DNA of 64,000 bases from Tragulus kanchil. Its lineage: Eukaryota; Chordata; Mammalia; Artiodactyla; Tragulidae. The stretch spans positions 620,001-684,000 of the forward strand of contig JAIOJX010000001.1 in the NCBI GenBank assembly GCA_022376925.1, in the 5' to 3' direction. Below, in pieces: positions 35,901-45,799 of this stretch (the first letter of the stretch is position 1; the number at the start of each line of letters is the position of its first letter). Both the position numbers and the translations under genes were made by a program. The notes beneath the pieces are model-generated. The model ran no database searches. It had not been told where the DNA came from and was given only the letters and a program-made list of their open reading frames with translations.

Positions 35901-38900
35901 GGAATTATTGAAAAATAGAAAAATACTTTAAATATTGAGAAAAATGTTCTATATCCAATAAAAATATCTTTCATAAATCAAAGATGAAGACCTTTATCAG
36001 ATAAACAACAAAAGTTGAAAAATAAATCATTACCAGCTAACCAAAAGTACAAAGAATGTTAAAAGGTCTTTCAGGCAGAGGAAAATGATACCAGATAGAA
36101 ATGTGAATACACACAAAATCATGATGGGCAAAAGAAACTGTGAGAATAAAATGAAAGGTTTCATTTTTATTATTTAAAAATATAATAATTAAATATTTAA
36201 TGAAAAATACTAAGAATGCGTTATGGATTAACAACACATGTAAAAGAAAACCAAGGATAAAGGAGTAAAATGGAACTATGCTATTATAAGAGCATCACAC
36301 TCTATGTGAAGTGGTATTTCTCTAGAAGACATACCCTATAAACCCTAAAGTAACCACTAAAATTACAGAATTAAGAGATATAGATAACAAACCAAGAAAG
36401 GACATAAACAGAATTATGAAAAATATGTGACTCAAGCAGCAAAAGAATAAAAAGCAACCATAAAACTAGACTTCATCAGAATATAAAAATTCTGTACATC
36501 AAAGGCCATGATCACACTGCCTTGGTGGGCCACTGGTAAATGTCCAATGCAGGGGACACAGATTCAGTCCCTGATGTAGGAAGATTCCACATGCCACGAG
36601 GCAGCCAAGTCTGTGTGCCATCACTACTGAAGCCTGCATGCCTAGAGCCTGGAAAACACACCTAGGAGCAGCCCTGCTCACCAAAACTAGAAAAAGCCTG
36701 TGCATAGCAACAAAGATTCAATACAGCCAGAAATTAAATAAATAAATAGAAAATTTTTAAAAAGACATCTTCAAAAAGTAGAAAGACAACAGAAATAAGA
36801 AAATATTTTCATTCAAGAGTCAAATATCAGAAACAAAGAATTCTTACAACTCAAGAACAGAAAGGCAACTCAGTTTCTCCAAAGCAGATGCAAAGCAGAA
36901 GCAAAGATGGCCAACAAACACAAGAAAAGGCACTCGACATCGTTAGTCATCATTTCATACCCACATCATGCCCACTAAGATGGCTATAATAATGTTTCTA
37001 AATGAGAAAATAATGTGTTGGTGAGATGTACCTGTAACAAGGAAAGAAGTCCTGACACACACTGCAACATAAAAATGAACATCAAAAATATGGTGCTTAG
37101 TGAAAGCCACAGGTCACACAGTGCGTGATTTTATTTATTTTGAACCTAGAAAGAGGCCATGGTTACACAAAGCTGTGAATGTACTAAATGCCACTGAATT
37201 GTACACTCTAAAATGATTAATTTTATGTTGTGTTCAGTTTCACCTTTATACACACTGCATAATTCCATTTACATAACGATTCTAGAAGATGCAAAATAAT
37301 CTATAGTGATATAAAGCACTATGTGGTCCTGGACAAGTAAAGCTTTCTATTAAATGAGGATAGATTAACAATAGCAATTTCAGAGTTATTGTGAGAAGGA
37401 AATGAGATATTTATATACTTAAAATAGTCCTGGCATGTAGTAAATACTCATTATGTGTAACCATTAAAATAGCACTTTACCATTATGTTTAGATGTATAC
37501 TGTACATGAAGTGATCAATTTCACAAAAGTCACTGTTTTCACTGATTAAAAAAGATGGTTCCTATAACCAAAACACTGCATCATGCCAAAAAAAGACATT
37601 GGGCATCTCTTACATCACTTACCATCCAGTGACACCTCCGATTAACAGCTGGGTTGCCACACTATACTTTTCAGCTGAAGGCCCAGATTCCTGCCCAAAC
37701 AGCTTGTGCCACCATGGCTGCTTTTTAGCAAGTTCTGCAAGGTCCAGTGCCTCAAAATTTCCCTCAAAGCTTCCTATAAGAATTAAGATAATGAATAAGA
37801 AAACAGTTAGGGCTTCCCTGGTGGTCCAGTGGGTAAGGACACCGCCTTGTAGTGCAAGGGGCGCCGGTTGGATGCCTGGCCTGGGAAGATCCCACGTGCC
37901 ACGGAGCAGCTGGACTGATGTGTCCAATTACCGAGCTGGAGCTCTGGAGCGCATGCACTCAGAGCCAGTGCTCTGCGACAACAGAGGCCGCTGCGATGGG
38001 AGGCCCACACGGGCCAAAGAACAAAAGATGGATGAAAAATAGAGAAATGAAAGACCAACAGAAGTGCCTGCCCACCCCCCTCCCTCCCCCAAAAAATAAA
38101 AATAAAAATAAATAAAAAACTTAACTAACAACTCTCATGTTGTTCACCTTAAAAAAAAAAAAAAAGAAAGAAAACAGTTACTTTCACAATAAATCACTAA
38201 CATTCCTAACCTAGATTAAGAGATTTTTAAGGAAACAGAGACAGTTGTAATAAGAACCTCGAATAAATCAATAAAATAACTAAATAAACTAAGCCACTGA
38301 ATTGTACACTCTAAAATGATTAATTTTATTTTGTGTTCAGTTTCACCTTTATACACACTGCATAATTCCATTTACATAACGATTCTAGAAGATGCAAAAT
38401 AATCTATAGTGATATAAAGCACTATGTGGTCCTGGACAAGTAAAGCTTTCTATTAAATGAGGATAGATTAACAATAGCAATTTCAGAGTTATTGTGAGAA
38501 GGAAATGAGATATTTATATACTTAAAATAGTCCTGGCATGTAGTAAATACTCATTATGTGTAACCATTAAAATAGCACTTTACCATTATGTTTAGATGTA
38601 TACTGTACATGAAGTGATCAATTTCACAAAAGTCACTGTTTTCACTGATTAAAAAAGATGGTTCCTATAACCAAAACACTGCATCATGCCAAAAAAAGAC
38701 ATTGGGCATCTCTTACATCACTTACCATCCAGTGACACCTCCGATTAACAGCTGGGTTGCCACACTATACTTTTCAGCTGAAGGCCCAGATTCCTGCCCA
38801 AACAGCTTGTGCCACCATGGCTGCTTTTTAGCAAGTTCTGCAAGGTCCAGTGCCTCAAAATTTCCCTCAAAGCTTCCTATAAGAATTAAGATAATGAATA

Positions 38901-41900
38901 AGAAAACAGTTAGGGCTTCCCTGGTGGTCCAGTGGGTAAGGACACCGCCTTGTAGTGCAAGGGGCGCCGGTTGGATGCCTGGCCTGGGAAGATCCCACGT
39001 GCCACGGAGCAGCTGGACTGATGTGTCCAATTACCGAGCTGGAGCTCTGGAGCGCATGCACTCAGAGCCAGTGCTCTGCGACAACAGAGGCCGCTGCGAT
39101 GGGAGGCCCACACGGGCCAAAGAACAAAAGATGGATGAAAAATAGAGAAATGAAAGACCAACAGAAGTGCCTGCCCACCCCCCTCCCTCCCCCAAAAAAT
39201 AAAAATAAAAATAAATAAAAAACTTAACTAACAACTCTCATGTTGTTCACCTTAAAAAAAAAAAAAAAGAAAGAAAACAGTTACTTTCACAATAAATCAC
39301 TAACATTCCTAACCTAGATTAAGAGATTTTTAAGGAAACAGAGACAGTTGTAATAAGAACCTCGAAATATTAATCTATTCTAAATAGTAAATTAACTGAA
39401 ATTCTGACCAGCAACTTTTGAAAATCAGACTAAAATCAACAAATATGTTAGAGGAACAAAATCTAGACAATTTAGAATTAGTACCCCAGTTTCTGCTCTC
39501 AACCTGAAAAACAAAAAAGGATTAGGAAAAACTGGTAGTAGTACTTAATCATGCATCCTAAGTGAACTGTATTTTCTTCATTTGCCTCTCCTTTACAGGA
39601 GTAACTCCATACTATTCAGTAGCTCAACAAATTCACAAATTCTCACTAAGTGGCTATCCAGTGAAGTGGTAACATTTAATAGAACTGTTACTATTTACCA
39701 GGCAATGTGCTAAGGAATAAACAGGTATATCTAACTAAATCCACAGAACAAAGTAGGGAAGGAACAAGGTTCTATTTATTAATCCCATTTTATAGTTAAG
39801 AAGTGGAGGCTCAGAGGTAAAATGATTTATCTGCCCTCAAAGGGGGAAAATAAATTTAGTGAGAGAGGTACAAGCTCTCTACACTGTAAATGACAGAACA
39901 CTGCAGAGTAGCAATCTCAGGCAGGAGTCTGGAATCATTTACTGCATTCACACACACAGGCCACATCCTTCAGGGTTAGTCTGGGGTTCATTAGAGCACA
40001 GTGGCTTAAGGTCAAGGGTGCCTGTCTTAAGAAACTAAGTCAGAGAGTGAGGAAACTCAATGGCTAGGCAGAAGCTTTATGACCATTTAAAACCTTGCCT
40101 CCAAAGCCATGCAGTGTTACTCCCACTGTATTCTGCTGGAGCAGGCACAAACTTCCACTCAGAGTCAAGAGGAACTATAGACAGACCCCAGTACTCAGCA
40201 GGACGAGCGTCAAAGTCACACTGGGGAAACAAATGGGGATTCTGGAGATACTGGTGAAATTACTTAGGAAACTACAATATGCCACCAGCAGCCAAAACAA
40301 TTATGGGGGAAAAAACAACAAAGTTCAGAGAATTTCAAGACTTCTTACAAAGTTATAGCAACACAGAGGTAACTAATTTCAAGAGTTATAAAACTACCTT
40401 ATTTGCTACAGTGTAGAACTAACATAAGCATATAAAAATATATCAGTGGAAGAGAAAACAGTCCAGAAGTAGATCTCCATATATAGCCATTTCATTTCCA
40501 ATAACATGGCATGAAAGTTATCTACTAGGCAAAGAAATTCTTCAACAAATTATGTTAGAACTACTAGGCAGCTGTACTAATAAGAAGGATCAATCCCTAC
40601 TTTACACAATACACAAAATATGATTAAAGAATTAACTCAAGGGATTTCCCTGGTGGTCCAGTGGCTAAGATTCTGTGTTCCCAATGCTGGGGACCTTGGT
40701 TCGATCCCTGGTCAGGGAACTAGATCCCACATACCATAAGTAAGGCCCAGTGCAACCAAATAAAAAAAAAAAATTAAAAAAAAAAAAAGAATTAACTCGA
40801 GATGGACTATAGATGGATATTTATGGAACTGGGATTTCCATGGCTTGTTCTTCAGTTGCGCAGTCCTGTCCGACTCTTTTCAACCATATGCACTGCAGGC
40901 CACCAGGCTCTTCCGTTCATGGGATCTTCCAGGCAGGAACACTGGAGTGGGCTGCCATTTCCTTCTCCAGCGAATCTTCTTGGCCCAGGAATTAAACCTG
41001 CCTTTGGCAGGCAGATTCTTTTCCACTGAGCTACTTGGGAAGCCCTGTACAGCCTGAGAAGTAGTTAAATGAACATTTTCTTCTAATGTAACCACAAAAC
41101 ATTAATTTTGTGTTGAAGAGAATCTCTCTCTGGGTTAAAGAACACGAAAACATGAAAGAGTTTTGTTTTAATGTCATCAAGACCCTTACCTCCAAAGCCA
41201 TGCAGTGTTACTCCCACTGTATTCTGCTGGAGCAGGCACAAACTTCCACTCAGAGTCAAGAGGAACTATAGACAGACCCCAGTACTCAGCAGGACGAGCG
41301 TCAAAGTCACACTGGGGAAACAAATGGGGATTCTGGAGATACTGGTGAAATTACTTAGGAAACTACAATATGCCACCAGCAGCCAAAACAATTATGGGGG
41401 AAAAAACAACAAAGTTCAGAGAATTTCAAGACTTCTTACAAAGTTATAGCAACACAGAGGTAACTAATTTCAAGAGTTATAAAACTACCTTATTTGCTAC
41501 AGTGTAGAACTAACATAAGCATATAAAAATATATCAGTGGAAGAGAAAACAGTCCAGAAGTAGATCTCCATATATAGCCATTTCATTTCCAATAACATGG
41601 CATGAAAGTTATCTACTAGGCAAAGAAATTCTTCAACAAATTATGTTAGAACTACTAGGCAGCTGTACTAATAAGAAGGATCAATCCCTACTTTACACAA
41701 TACACAAAATATGATTAAAGAATTAACTCAAGGGATTTCCCTGGTGGTCCAGTGGCTAAGATTCTGTGTTCCCAATGCTGGGGACCTTGGTTCGATCCCT
41801 GGTCAGGGAACTAGATCCCACATACCATAAGTAAGGCCCAGTGCAACCAAATAAAAAAAAAAAATTAAAAAAAAAAAAAGAATTAACTCGAGATGGACTA

Positions 41901-43676
41901 TAGATGGATATTTATGGAACTGGGATTTCCATGGCTTGTTCTTCAGTTGCGCAGTCCTGTCCGACTCTTTTCAACCATATGCACTGCAGGCCACCAGGCT
42001 CTTCCGTTCATGGGATCTTCCAGGCAGGAACACTGGAGTGGGCTGCCATTTCCTTCTCCAGCGAATCTTCTTGGCCCAGGAATTAAACCTGCCTTTGGCA
42101 GGCAGATTCTTTACCACTGAGCTACTTGGGAAGCCCTGTACAGCCTGAGAAGTAGTTAAATGAACATTTTTCTTCTAATGTAACCACAAAACATTAATTT
42201 TGTGTTGAAGAGAATCTCTCTCTGGGTTAAAGAACACCGAAAACATGAAAGAGTTTTGTTTTAATGTCATTTTATCAAGACCCTTACCTCAAGAGAGGGC
42301 TCCAGCCAGAAGGGGTCAGATCAGAGACACTGAGGTCACCCAAAGTCACTCAGTCATTCAACAAGCACTGCCAGCGCGATGCAGAGAAGTTAACAGCCTT
42401 GCTCGCCGGCACAGGCAGCCGCGGAGGACAGCACTATACGATAAAAGACTGGAATTCCTACGGTCAACATCAGTTTCTCACAATTCCCTAGTTTGCAAAT
42501 ATCTTTACGGAGTGCACATTTTAACTAAATGAAGGCAGTAAATGGACGTGAGTTTGAGCAAGCTCTGGGAGACGGTGAGGGACAGGGCAGCCTGGCAGGC
42601 TGCACAGTCCATGGGTCACAGAATCGGACCCTGAGCGCCTGAACTGAACTGAGGACAGTCTGCTCTGCAGGAACTCCCTTATGCAGGTCAACACCTTAGA
42701 GTGGCTGCAACTTCGTGGTGTGCTGGTAAACGTGGAACGACCGCGCCGAGGTGGGGACAGGTCGGTGTGTGTGCGCGTGCGCGAGCACAGGCGTGTGCTG
42801 CACACTAACTGCCTGGGCGTGACATTACTGAACTGTTACGGCACTGACCCCGGAGCCGGGAAGAGAGAGCCGCGCAGCGCGGTGCGACCTGCATCCCACA
42901 GAGTCGACGGGTGTCCATAACCCGAGAGTATAGATAACAGCAAAACATGGCAAATAATAAAGAAATAACTGAGTATTTTCACTCGTTGTCTTTCAAAGAA
43001 TTTATGCACTAACGCCGGTGATGGCCCGTACTGAAATGAATATACGCTGAAGCATTCAAAGCAGTGGCCCAGGCGGGGGCTGAAAGACGGCGTGCACTGC
43101 ACTTCCTCCAGGGGCTGTCCGTCGGGGGCTCTTGACCACGCGGACCACACAGGCGATTTCCAGCAATCATACCAAGTGCACTCTTTCAAAACCATCAGGA
43201 CGCGAGGACAGGAGGCCGCACACAGAATGCCGCCGGCAGGGAGCCGCCTTCTCCGCCCGGTTCGCGAGCGCCGCAGCGAACACGGACAAAATGTCGCCGG
43301 GCCCGGGCTGCCGGGGCGGGGCCGGAAGTCGGAGGAGCCTGACCCGAGCCAACGCCCCGGGGAAGCTCGGCGCCAGCGCGGCCGCTGACCTTGGCCGAGC
43401 CCGGGACGAGCCCCGGGCGCCCTCGACGCCCCTACGCCCCTCGGGCTCCGCGGGGGCGCGGCCTGGCCTGGGAGGCGCGGCGCCCGTCCCCTTCCGGAGC
43501 CCGGGAAGGCGGCTCCCCGCGGCGCCCCAGGCGCGCGCCCGCCCTTACCTTGACTGGCTGCAGCCATTTCGGCGAGCGGGTCTCGCGATGACACCCGGCT
43601 GGGCGCGGTGGGACACCGAGGGGCGTACCGCCTTCCGCCGTCGTCGGCTTCCGGCACGTGGGGTCGACGTTTCCAT
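26893..43676 (-). CDS. FUNDC2: FUNDC2, FUN14-domain mitochondrial outer-membrane protein
   Basis: Five minus-strand coding exons: 43676-43549, 37773-37623, 35080-35005, 29469-29338 and 26970-26893, all with consensus GT/AG borders. Exons 2-5 join in frame and give a FUN14 domain: [77 protein letters not shown] and a C-terminus [16 protein letters not shown]. The hydrophobic, glycine-rich segments are the membrane spans. FUNDC2 is an outer mitochondrial membrane relative of the mitophagy receptor FUNDC1. Human FUNDC2 has 189 residues. Here the upstream ATG (43676) is out of frame with the rest (see exon 1), while the in-frame ATG at 43567 would give 151 residues. Exons 2 and 4 each occur twice through duplications D5 and D3. 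The gene is transcribed away from F8. Confidence 0.94.
27991..28431 (-). mobile_element. L1 LINE 3' end, antisense, in FUNDC2 intron 4
   Basis: Contains 'tactgaagcatagttcttct', 'cagttatacacatgtattc' and 'tggctgagtagcattccagc'. Possible target-site duplication gcaatggaacagct / gcaatggacagctt on either side (about 27977 and 28434). Confidence 0.75.
28802..29000 (+). repeat. Old hAT-type DNA transposon remnant
   Basis: 'gttagcaaactacagcccaa', 'cattgtaacacagccacaac', 'ctatgacagagaccacacac' and 'accagtttgccaacccctt' belong to a widespread mammalian non-autonomous DNA transposon. Repeated at 29825-30021 by D3. Same family as the fragment at 4540-4770. Confidence 0.6.
29338..29469 (-). CDS. FUNDC2: FUNDC2 exon 4 (copy a)
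   Basis: 132 bases, 44 codons, in frame: [20 protein letters not shown] through [12 protein letters not shown]. Consensus acceptor and gtgag donor. An identical copy lies at 30359-30490. Confidence 0.93.
30359..30490 (-). other. FUNDC2: Duplicate of FUNDC2 exon 4 (copy b)
   Basis: Identical exon with identical splice sites, 1021 bases from copy a, inside duplication D3. Being 132 bases long it could be included twice without a frameshift, but it would repeat part of a strongly conserved domain. It is most simply an assembly duplicate. Confidence 0.85.
30726..31279. other. FUNDC2 intron 3, no repeat recognised
   Basis: AT-rich intronic sequence. Open frames on the minus strand here (30738-31120) show no similarity to known proteins. 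Confidence 0.35.
31280..32850 (+). mobile_element. Old L1 LINE fragments
   Basis: Several blocks resemble L1 ORF2/3'UTR on the plus strand ('cacttgaaaaatgggtaaag', 'actctcccccaatttatct'-type words near 32780, 'aatgtcaatcaaaatttcaa'). Block order is irregular and divergence high, so this is a set of decayed pieces. A SINE (32341-32591) interrupts it. Confidence 0.6.
32341..32591 (+). repeat. CHR-related SINE, copy 5
   Basis: Plus-strand copy, more diverged, with a small deletion in the head. Target-site duplication agagttttag (32331-32340) / agagctttag (32592-32601). Confidence 0.85.
32850..34842. repeat. Tandem duplication D4, about 1.0 kb unit
   Basis: 32850-33845 recurs as 33846-34842, nearly identical and directly abutting (shared 'catctga' word). 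The unit is intronic FUNDC2 sequence including an MER5-like element; it contains no exon. Open frames through it (32956-33186 minus, 32979-33209 plus) appear twice for this reason and are not genes. Confidence 0.92.
33385..33575 (+). repeat. MER5-like DNA transposon remnant
   Basis: 'agctgtacctcacaatcacc', 'aaactcccaggtgattccaa' and the GT-rich centre are typical of MER5. Repeated at about 34381-34571 by D4. Confidence 0.55.
35005..35080 (-). CDS. FUNDC2: FUNDC2 exon 3
   Basis: 76 bases: G completing the Trp codon of exon 2, then [20 protein letters not shown] and FFLLQ. Acceptor tttgtag and donor gtctgt. This is the glycine-rich membrane segment of the FUN14 domain. It is present once. Confidence 0.95.
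35540..37189 (+). mobile_element. Old L1 (L1M-like) remnants in FUNDC2 intron 2
   Basis: 'cctaaagtaaccactaaaat', 'agatatagataacaaaccaa', 'gaaaaggcactcgacatcg' and 'attgtacactctaaaatgat' are characteristic old L1 3' region words on the plus strand. Highly diverged, with a CHR SINE inside. AT-rich 'frames' here are not genes. Confidence 0.6.
36508..36762 (+). repeat. CHR-2 SINE
   Basis: Plus-strand CHR-2 ('caatgcaggggacacagatt', 'cactactgaagcctgcatgc') ending in 'aaataaataaata'; inserted in the L1 remnant. Confidence 0.8.
37623..37773 (-). CDS. FUNDC2: FUNDC2 exon 2 (copy a)
   Basis: 151 bases, from GA completing the Gly codon after exon 1, reading [20 protein letters not shown] and onward to GGVTG, ending TG of the Trp codon split with exon 3. 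Acceptor ctatag, donor gtaagt. An identical copy lies at 38726-38876. Confidence 0.94.
37810..38167 (+). repeat. CHR-related SINE, copy 6, with extra 3' tail
   Basis: Full-length plus-strand copy. After the AATAAA-rich tail there are 31 unique bases (38120-38150) before a 15-base A tract. Target-site duplication aagaaaacagtta (37797-37809 and 38168-38180) encloses everything, so the extra segment was part of the inserted RNA. Repeated at 38913-39270 by D5. Confidence 0.9.
38726..38876 (-). other. FUNDC2: Duplicate of FUNDC2 exon 2 (copy b)
   Basis: Identical 151-base exon with intact splice sites, 1103 bases from copy a. Since 151 is not a multiple of three, splicing both copies in would break the frame. 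A true duplication should therefore be harmful unless one copy is skipped. This favours an assembly error. Confidence 0.85.
39367..40097 (+). other. FUNDC2 intron 1 with a MIR element
   Basis: Mostly unrecognised intronic DNA. About 39672-39835 is a diverged plus-strand MIR ('ccaggcaatgtgctaagg', 'atcccattttatagttaag', 'aggctcagagg'). Confidence 0.5.
40640..40786 (+). repeat. CHR-type SINE
   Basis: Plus-strand element with 'ttccctggtggtccagtgg', 'tcgatccctggtcaggga' and an A tract; target-site duplication aagaattaactc on both sides. Second copy at 41731-41877 by D6. Confidence 0.88.
40850..41046 (-). repeat. Bov-tA SINE
   Basis: Minus-strand Bov-tA ('gtcctgtccgactcttttca', 'gcagattcttttccactgag', then 'gggaagcc'). 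Second copy at 41941-42137 by D6. Confidence 0.88.
42541..42655 (+). mobile_element. BovB 3' terminal fragment
   Basis: 'gtttgagcaagctctgggag', 'ggacagggcagcctggcagg' and 'cctgaactgaactgagg' mark the extreme 3' end of BovB on the plus strand. Confidence 0.8.
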
Positions 43677-43880
43677 CCCCGCGGCGGCGGCGGAAGAGGC
43701 CGGGCGGGGCGCGCCGCGGCGACGCCAGCCTCGCGGCCCCGCCCCGCTGCGGGCCTGACGCGCGTGCGCAGACGGCCTCTCGCGGAGGCGTTGCGTCGCC
43801 GTAGAGTCGCGCTCCGCCGTCGCTTGGATGCGGGTTCCTCGCGCGCCGGTGTTGCACGGTAATTTCCTAGCGAACGCTGC
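42760..43880 (-). promoter_or_regulatory. FUNDC2: CpG island promoter of FUNDC2
   Basis: GC content and CpG density rise sharply, with the densest part at 43200-43860 (runs such as gcggcggcggcgg near 43690, many GGGCGG boxes). It covers FUNDC2 exon 1 and its upstream side, the usual layout of a housekeeping CpG-island promoter. The long open frames here on both strands (43132-43758 plus, 42836-43885 minus) arise because AT-rich stop codons are rare in such DNA. Confidence 0.85.
43549..43676 (-). CDS. FUNDC2: FUNDC2 exon 1, reading frame disrupted
   Basis: The ATG at 43676-43674 opens [10 protein letters not shown], matching the human start METSAPRAGS. The segment before the donor (43547) reads [15 protein letters not shown] in a different frame, matching human VSSRDKLTEMAASSQ. 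Between AGS and VSS there are 52 bases where the human protein needs 57, so the frame shifts within a CGACGGCGG-rich tract. Either a real indel or a sequencing error in GC-rich DNA explains it. Translation could instead start at the in-frame ATG 43567-43565 (MAAASQ), which keeps the complete FUN14 domain. Confidence 0.85.
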
Positions 43881-44400
43881 TTCACCCCTCACTATACGAA
43901 ACATAGGGAAAGCGAGCTTGTGGTAGTTGTTCATGTCAACACCCAGCACGTCGTTGTCACTGCCCCAGCCCCAACAACTGTCGTTACTCCTTCCCAGTTC
44001 AGGCCGACACAATCCTTGTCAAAAACGTTGCAGTTATTCCGAACACTTCTCTCAAAGCCCACAAACCCAATTCATCAGCAACCAGCCTAAGCGCCACCTT
44101 CACAGTGATTGCAGCCCTGCTCCTGCCTCCACTGCTTCTGTCCCAGGCCAAATCGCCCTCAGTTGCAGGCCACCTGCTCGTACCCTTATACCATTAAAGC
44201 CTATCCGTTGTGACCAAAGCTCACAACCCTCCCCTGCTCAGAGGCTATGGCTCCCTACAGCTTTCATGTACAAGCCACAGGCCTCTTCCTGAAATGTAAG
44301 CTGCTCAGGCACGTTTCCCATGGCTATCGGCATTTAAAATTGCAACACCCCTTCTGCACCTTATCATATTTACTTTCCTTTTTGGGCACAGTTCTTTCTC
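43881..44400. other. FUNDC2-F8 intergenic region
   Basis: Unique sequence with falling GC content between the FUNDC2 CpG island and the SINE at 44401. No exon or named repeat recognised. Confidence 0.4.
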
Positions 44401-44690
44401 TTTTTTTTTTTAATTTATTTTTTGGGGGGAGGGAGGGGGTGGGCGGGCCACTTCTATTGGTCTTTCATTTGTCTATTTTCATCCGTCTTTGTTCTTGGCT
44501 CTTGTGGGCCTCCCATCGCTGTGGCCTCTGTCGCTGAGCACCCTGGGCGCATGTGCTCCAGAGCTCTGGCTCGGTCATTGGACACATGGGTCCAGCCGCG
44601 GCACGTGGGATCTTCCCAGGCCAGGGATCGAACCGGCGCCCCTTGCACTGCAAGGCGGTGTCCTTACCCACTGGACCACCAGGGAAGCTC
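44401..44690 (-). repeat. CHR-related SINE, copy 7, upstream of F8
   Basis: Minus-strand copy with small internal deletions, located about 370 bases upstream of the inferred F8 transcription start. No clear target-site duplication was found. Confidence 0.88.
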
Positions 44691-45252
44691 CCTGCTTTAT
44701 GGTTTTGAAGGTCATTCAGTGGTGTCTCTGTGAGGGGCAAGAATAGAAACAGCAAGTCTGTTAGAATATGGGTTATTCTTGTTAGTGCAGGTAGATTCCA
44801 GAATCTTTGACATTCTTAGTGTTTCTTTCTGCTACCACTAAGAAAGAGGGTTGTAGTGTGCCAGGAATATGAGCACAGATTGGTGCTCCTCTTCACCTGA
44901 GTGCCTTTCTTTCTTTCTTTCCTCCAAGGTTTGGGGCAAAACAATATTCTTAGGCTCCCGCTGCTTTCAGAGGTGAATGGGTTAAGCTTTAGCTCAGCCT
45001 CCCTTTTCCTACTTCCTGTGATTGCTTCCCTCTGCCCAAAAGGAAGCAATCCTATCTGCCACTGCTGAGCACTAATGCTGCTGTCACTTCCAGGCAGTCA
45101 AGTCCCCTAAAGTCCTTTGTGAATATTTTGGGACTTTTCACAAAATCATAGAAAATTTGCCTTATTTTTTTTTTCTCCTGGAAGTCAAGATATTTTTAGA
45201 GAAGAATTAATCTTTCATTTCTCTTCTCGATCATTTTCTAGCAATCAGAGCC
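44691..45252 (+). promoter_or_regulatory. F8: F8 proximal promoter and 5'UTR
   Basis: The ~170 bases before the ATG align by eye with the human F8 5'UTR: 'ctgctgagcac' near 45061, 'gggacttttcacaaaatc' near 45131 and 'tttagagaagaattaatctt' near 45195. Transcription probably starts near 45060-45080. The region has no CpG island, as expected for a tissue-restricted gene. Individual factor sites are not claimed. Confidence 0.65.
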
Positions 45253-45398
45253 ATGCAAATAGAGCTCTCCACCTGCTTCTTTCTGTGCTTTTTGCCATTC
45301 AACTTTGGTGCCATCAGAAGATACTACCTGGGTGCAGTGGAACTGTCCTGGGACTACATGCAAAGTGAACTGCTCAGTGAGCTGCACATGGGCACGAG
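45253..45398 (+). CDS. F8: F8 exon 1: signal peptide and start of A1 domain
   Basis: The ATG at 45253 opens MQIELSTCFFLCFLPFNFGA, a 19-residue signal peptide (human starts MQIELSTCFF), followed by IRRYYLGAVELSWDYMQSEL, the start of the mature A1 domain. The exon ends with the first two bases of an Arg codon at 45398, followed by the donor gtaaac. F8 encodes coagulation factor VIII, the secreted cofactor that helps factor IXa activate factor X. The segment LLSELHMGT is one residue longer than in human, similar to what is known for other artiodactyls. The frame is intact; the exon continues in exon 2 at 61900. Confidence 0.97.
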
Positions 45399-45799
45399 GT
45401 AAACACATGTTCTAGAGGCGCTGATCTGGATGGTGGGGATGTGACTCTGGCTAGAGGAAGGTGCAGATATGGGTTACAATGGCTGTGATGCCACTTAAGC
45501 CCAGAAAAAGCATGTCCAAGTAATTGTCAATCCTTTTCATAGCTATAACCAATTTGTTGATATTTTTTGTCTATTTCGTTCATTGCTTCTCTTTGTCACA
45601 TGTTGCCACTCTGGAAACTAGAGAGTAGAGTAGAGTGAGGGCAAAGAGGCAAGAAGCAAAAGAGACAGAACAAACTTCCATCAGCCTACCTCCGAGCTTC
45701 CACAGGGAGAACAACAACAAGACCCATCAGTATTACACAATTTGATGTAAGAATAGTATTAACCATGAATTCAAAAGCTTTTCATATTTTCTGAGTTCT

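Larger units (their letters stand above)
37190..39366. repeat. Tandem duplication D5, about 1.1 kb unit, with FUNDC2 exon 2
   Basis: 37190-38263 recurs as 38293-39366 with essentially no differences apart from a base or two near the left end, separated by a 29-base AT-rich filler (38264-38292). The unit contains FUNDC2 exon 2 and SINE copy 6 with its target-site duplications. Because a SINE insertion and both its flanks are perfectly repeated, the duplication is either extremely recent or artificial. Confidence 0.94.
40098..42287. repeat. Tandem duplication D6, about 1.1 kb unit
   Basis: 40098-41188 recurs as 41189-42287, abutting. The unit contains one CHR SINE and one Bov-tA, both therefore present twice. 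Differences are single bases (a C insertion near 42238, a T/A near 42113). Intronic in FUNDC2. Confidence 0.92.

Noticed and set aside
43000..43200. 118-codon minus-strand open stretch just inside FUNDC2 intron 1 as an alternative exon or retrogene
   Set aside because: No similarity recognised, no poly(A) or target-site duplication, and low stop frequency is expected at the edge of the CpG island.
42836..43885. Long minus-strand open frame (349 codons) and plus-strand frame 43132-43758 (208 codons)
   Set aside because: They lie in a CpG island where stop codons are rare, overlap the FUNDC2 exon 1 splice site, and resemble no known protein. Only the short FUNDC2 exon within is supported.
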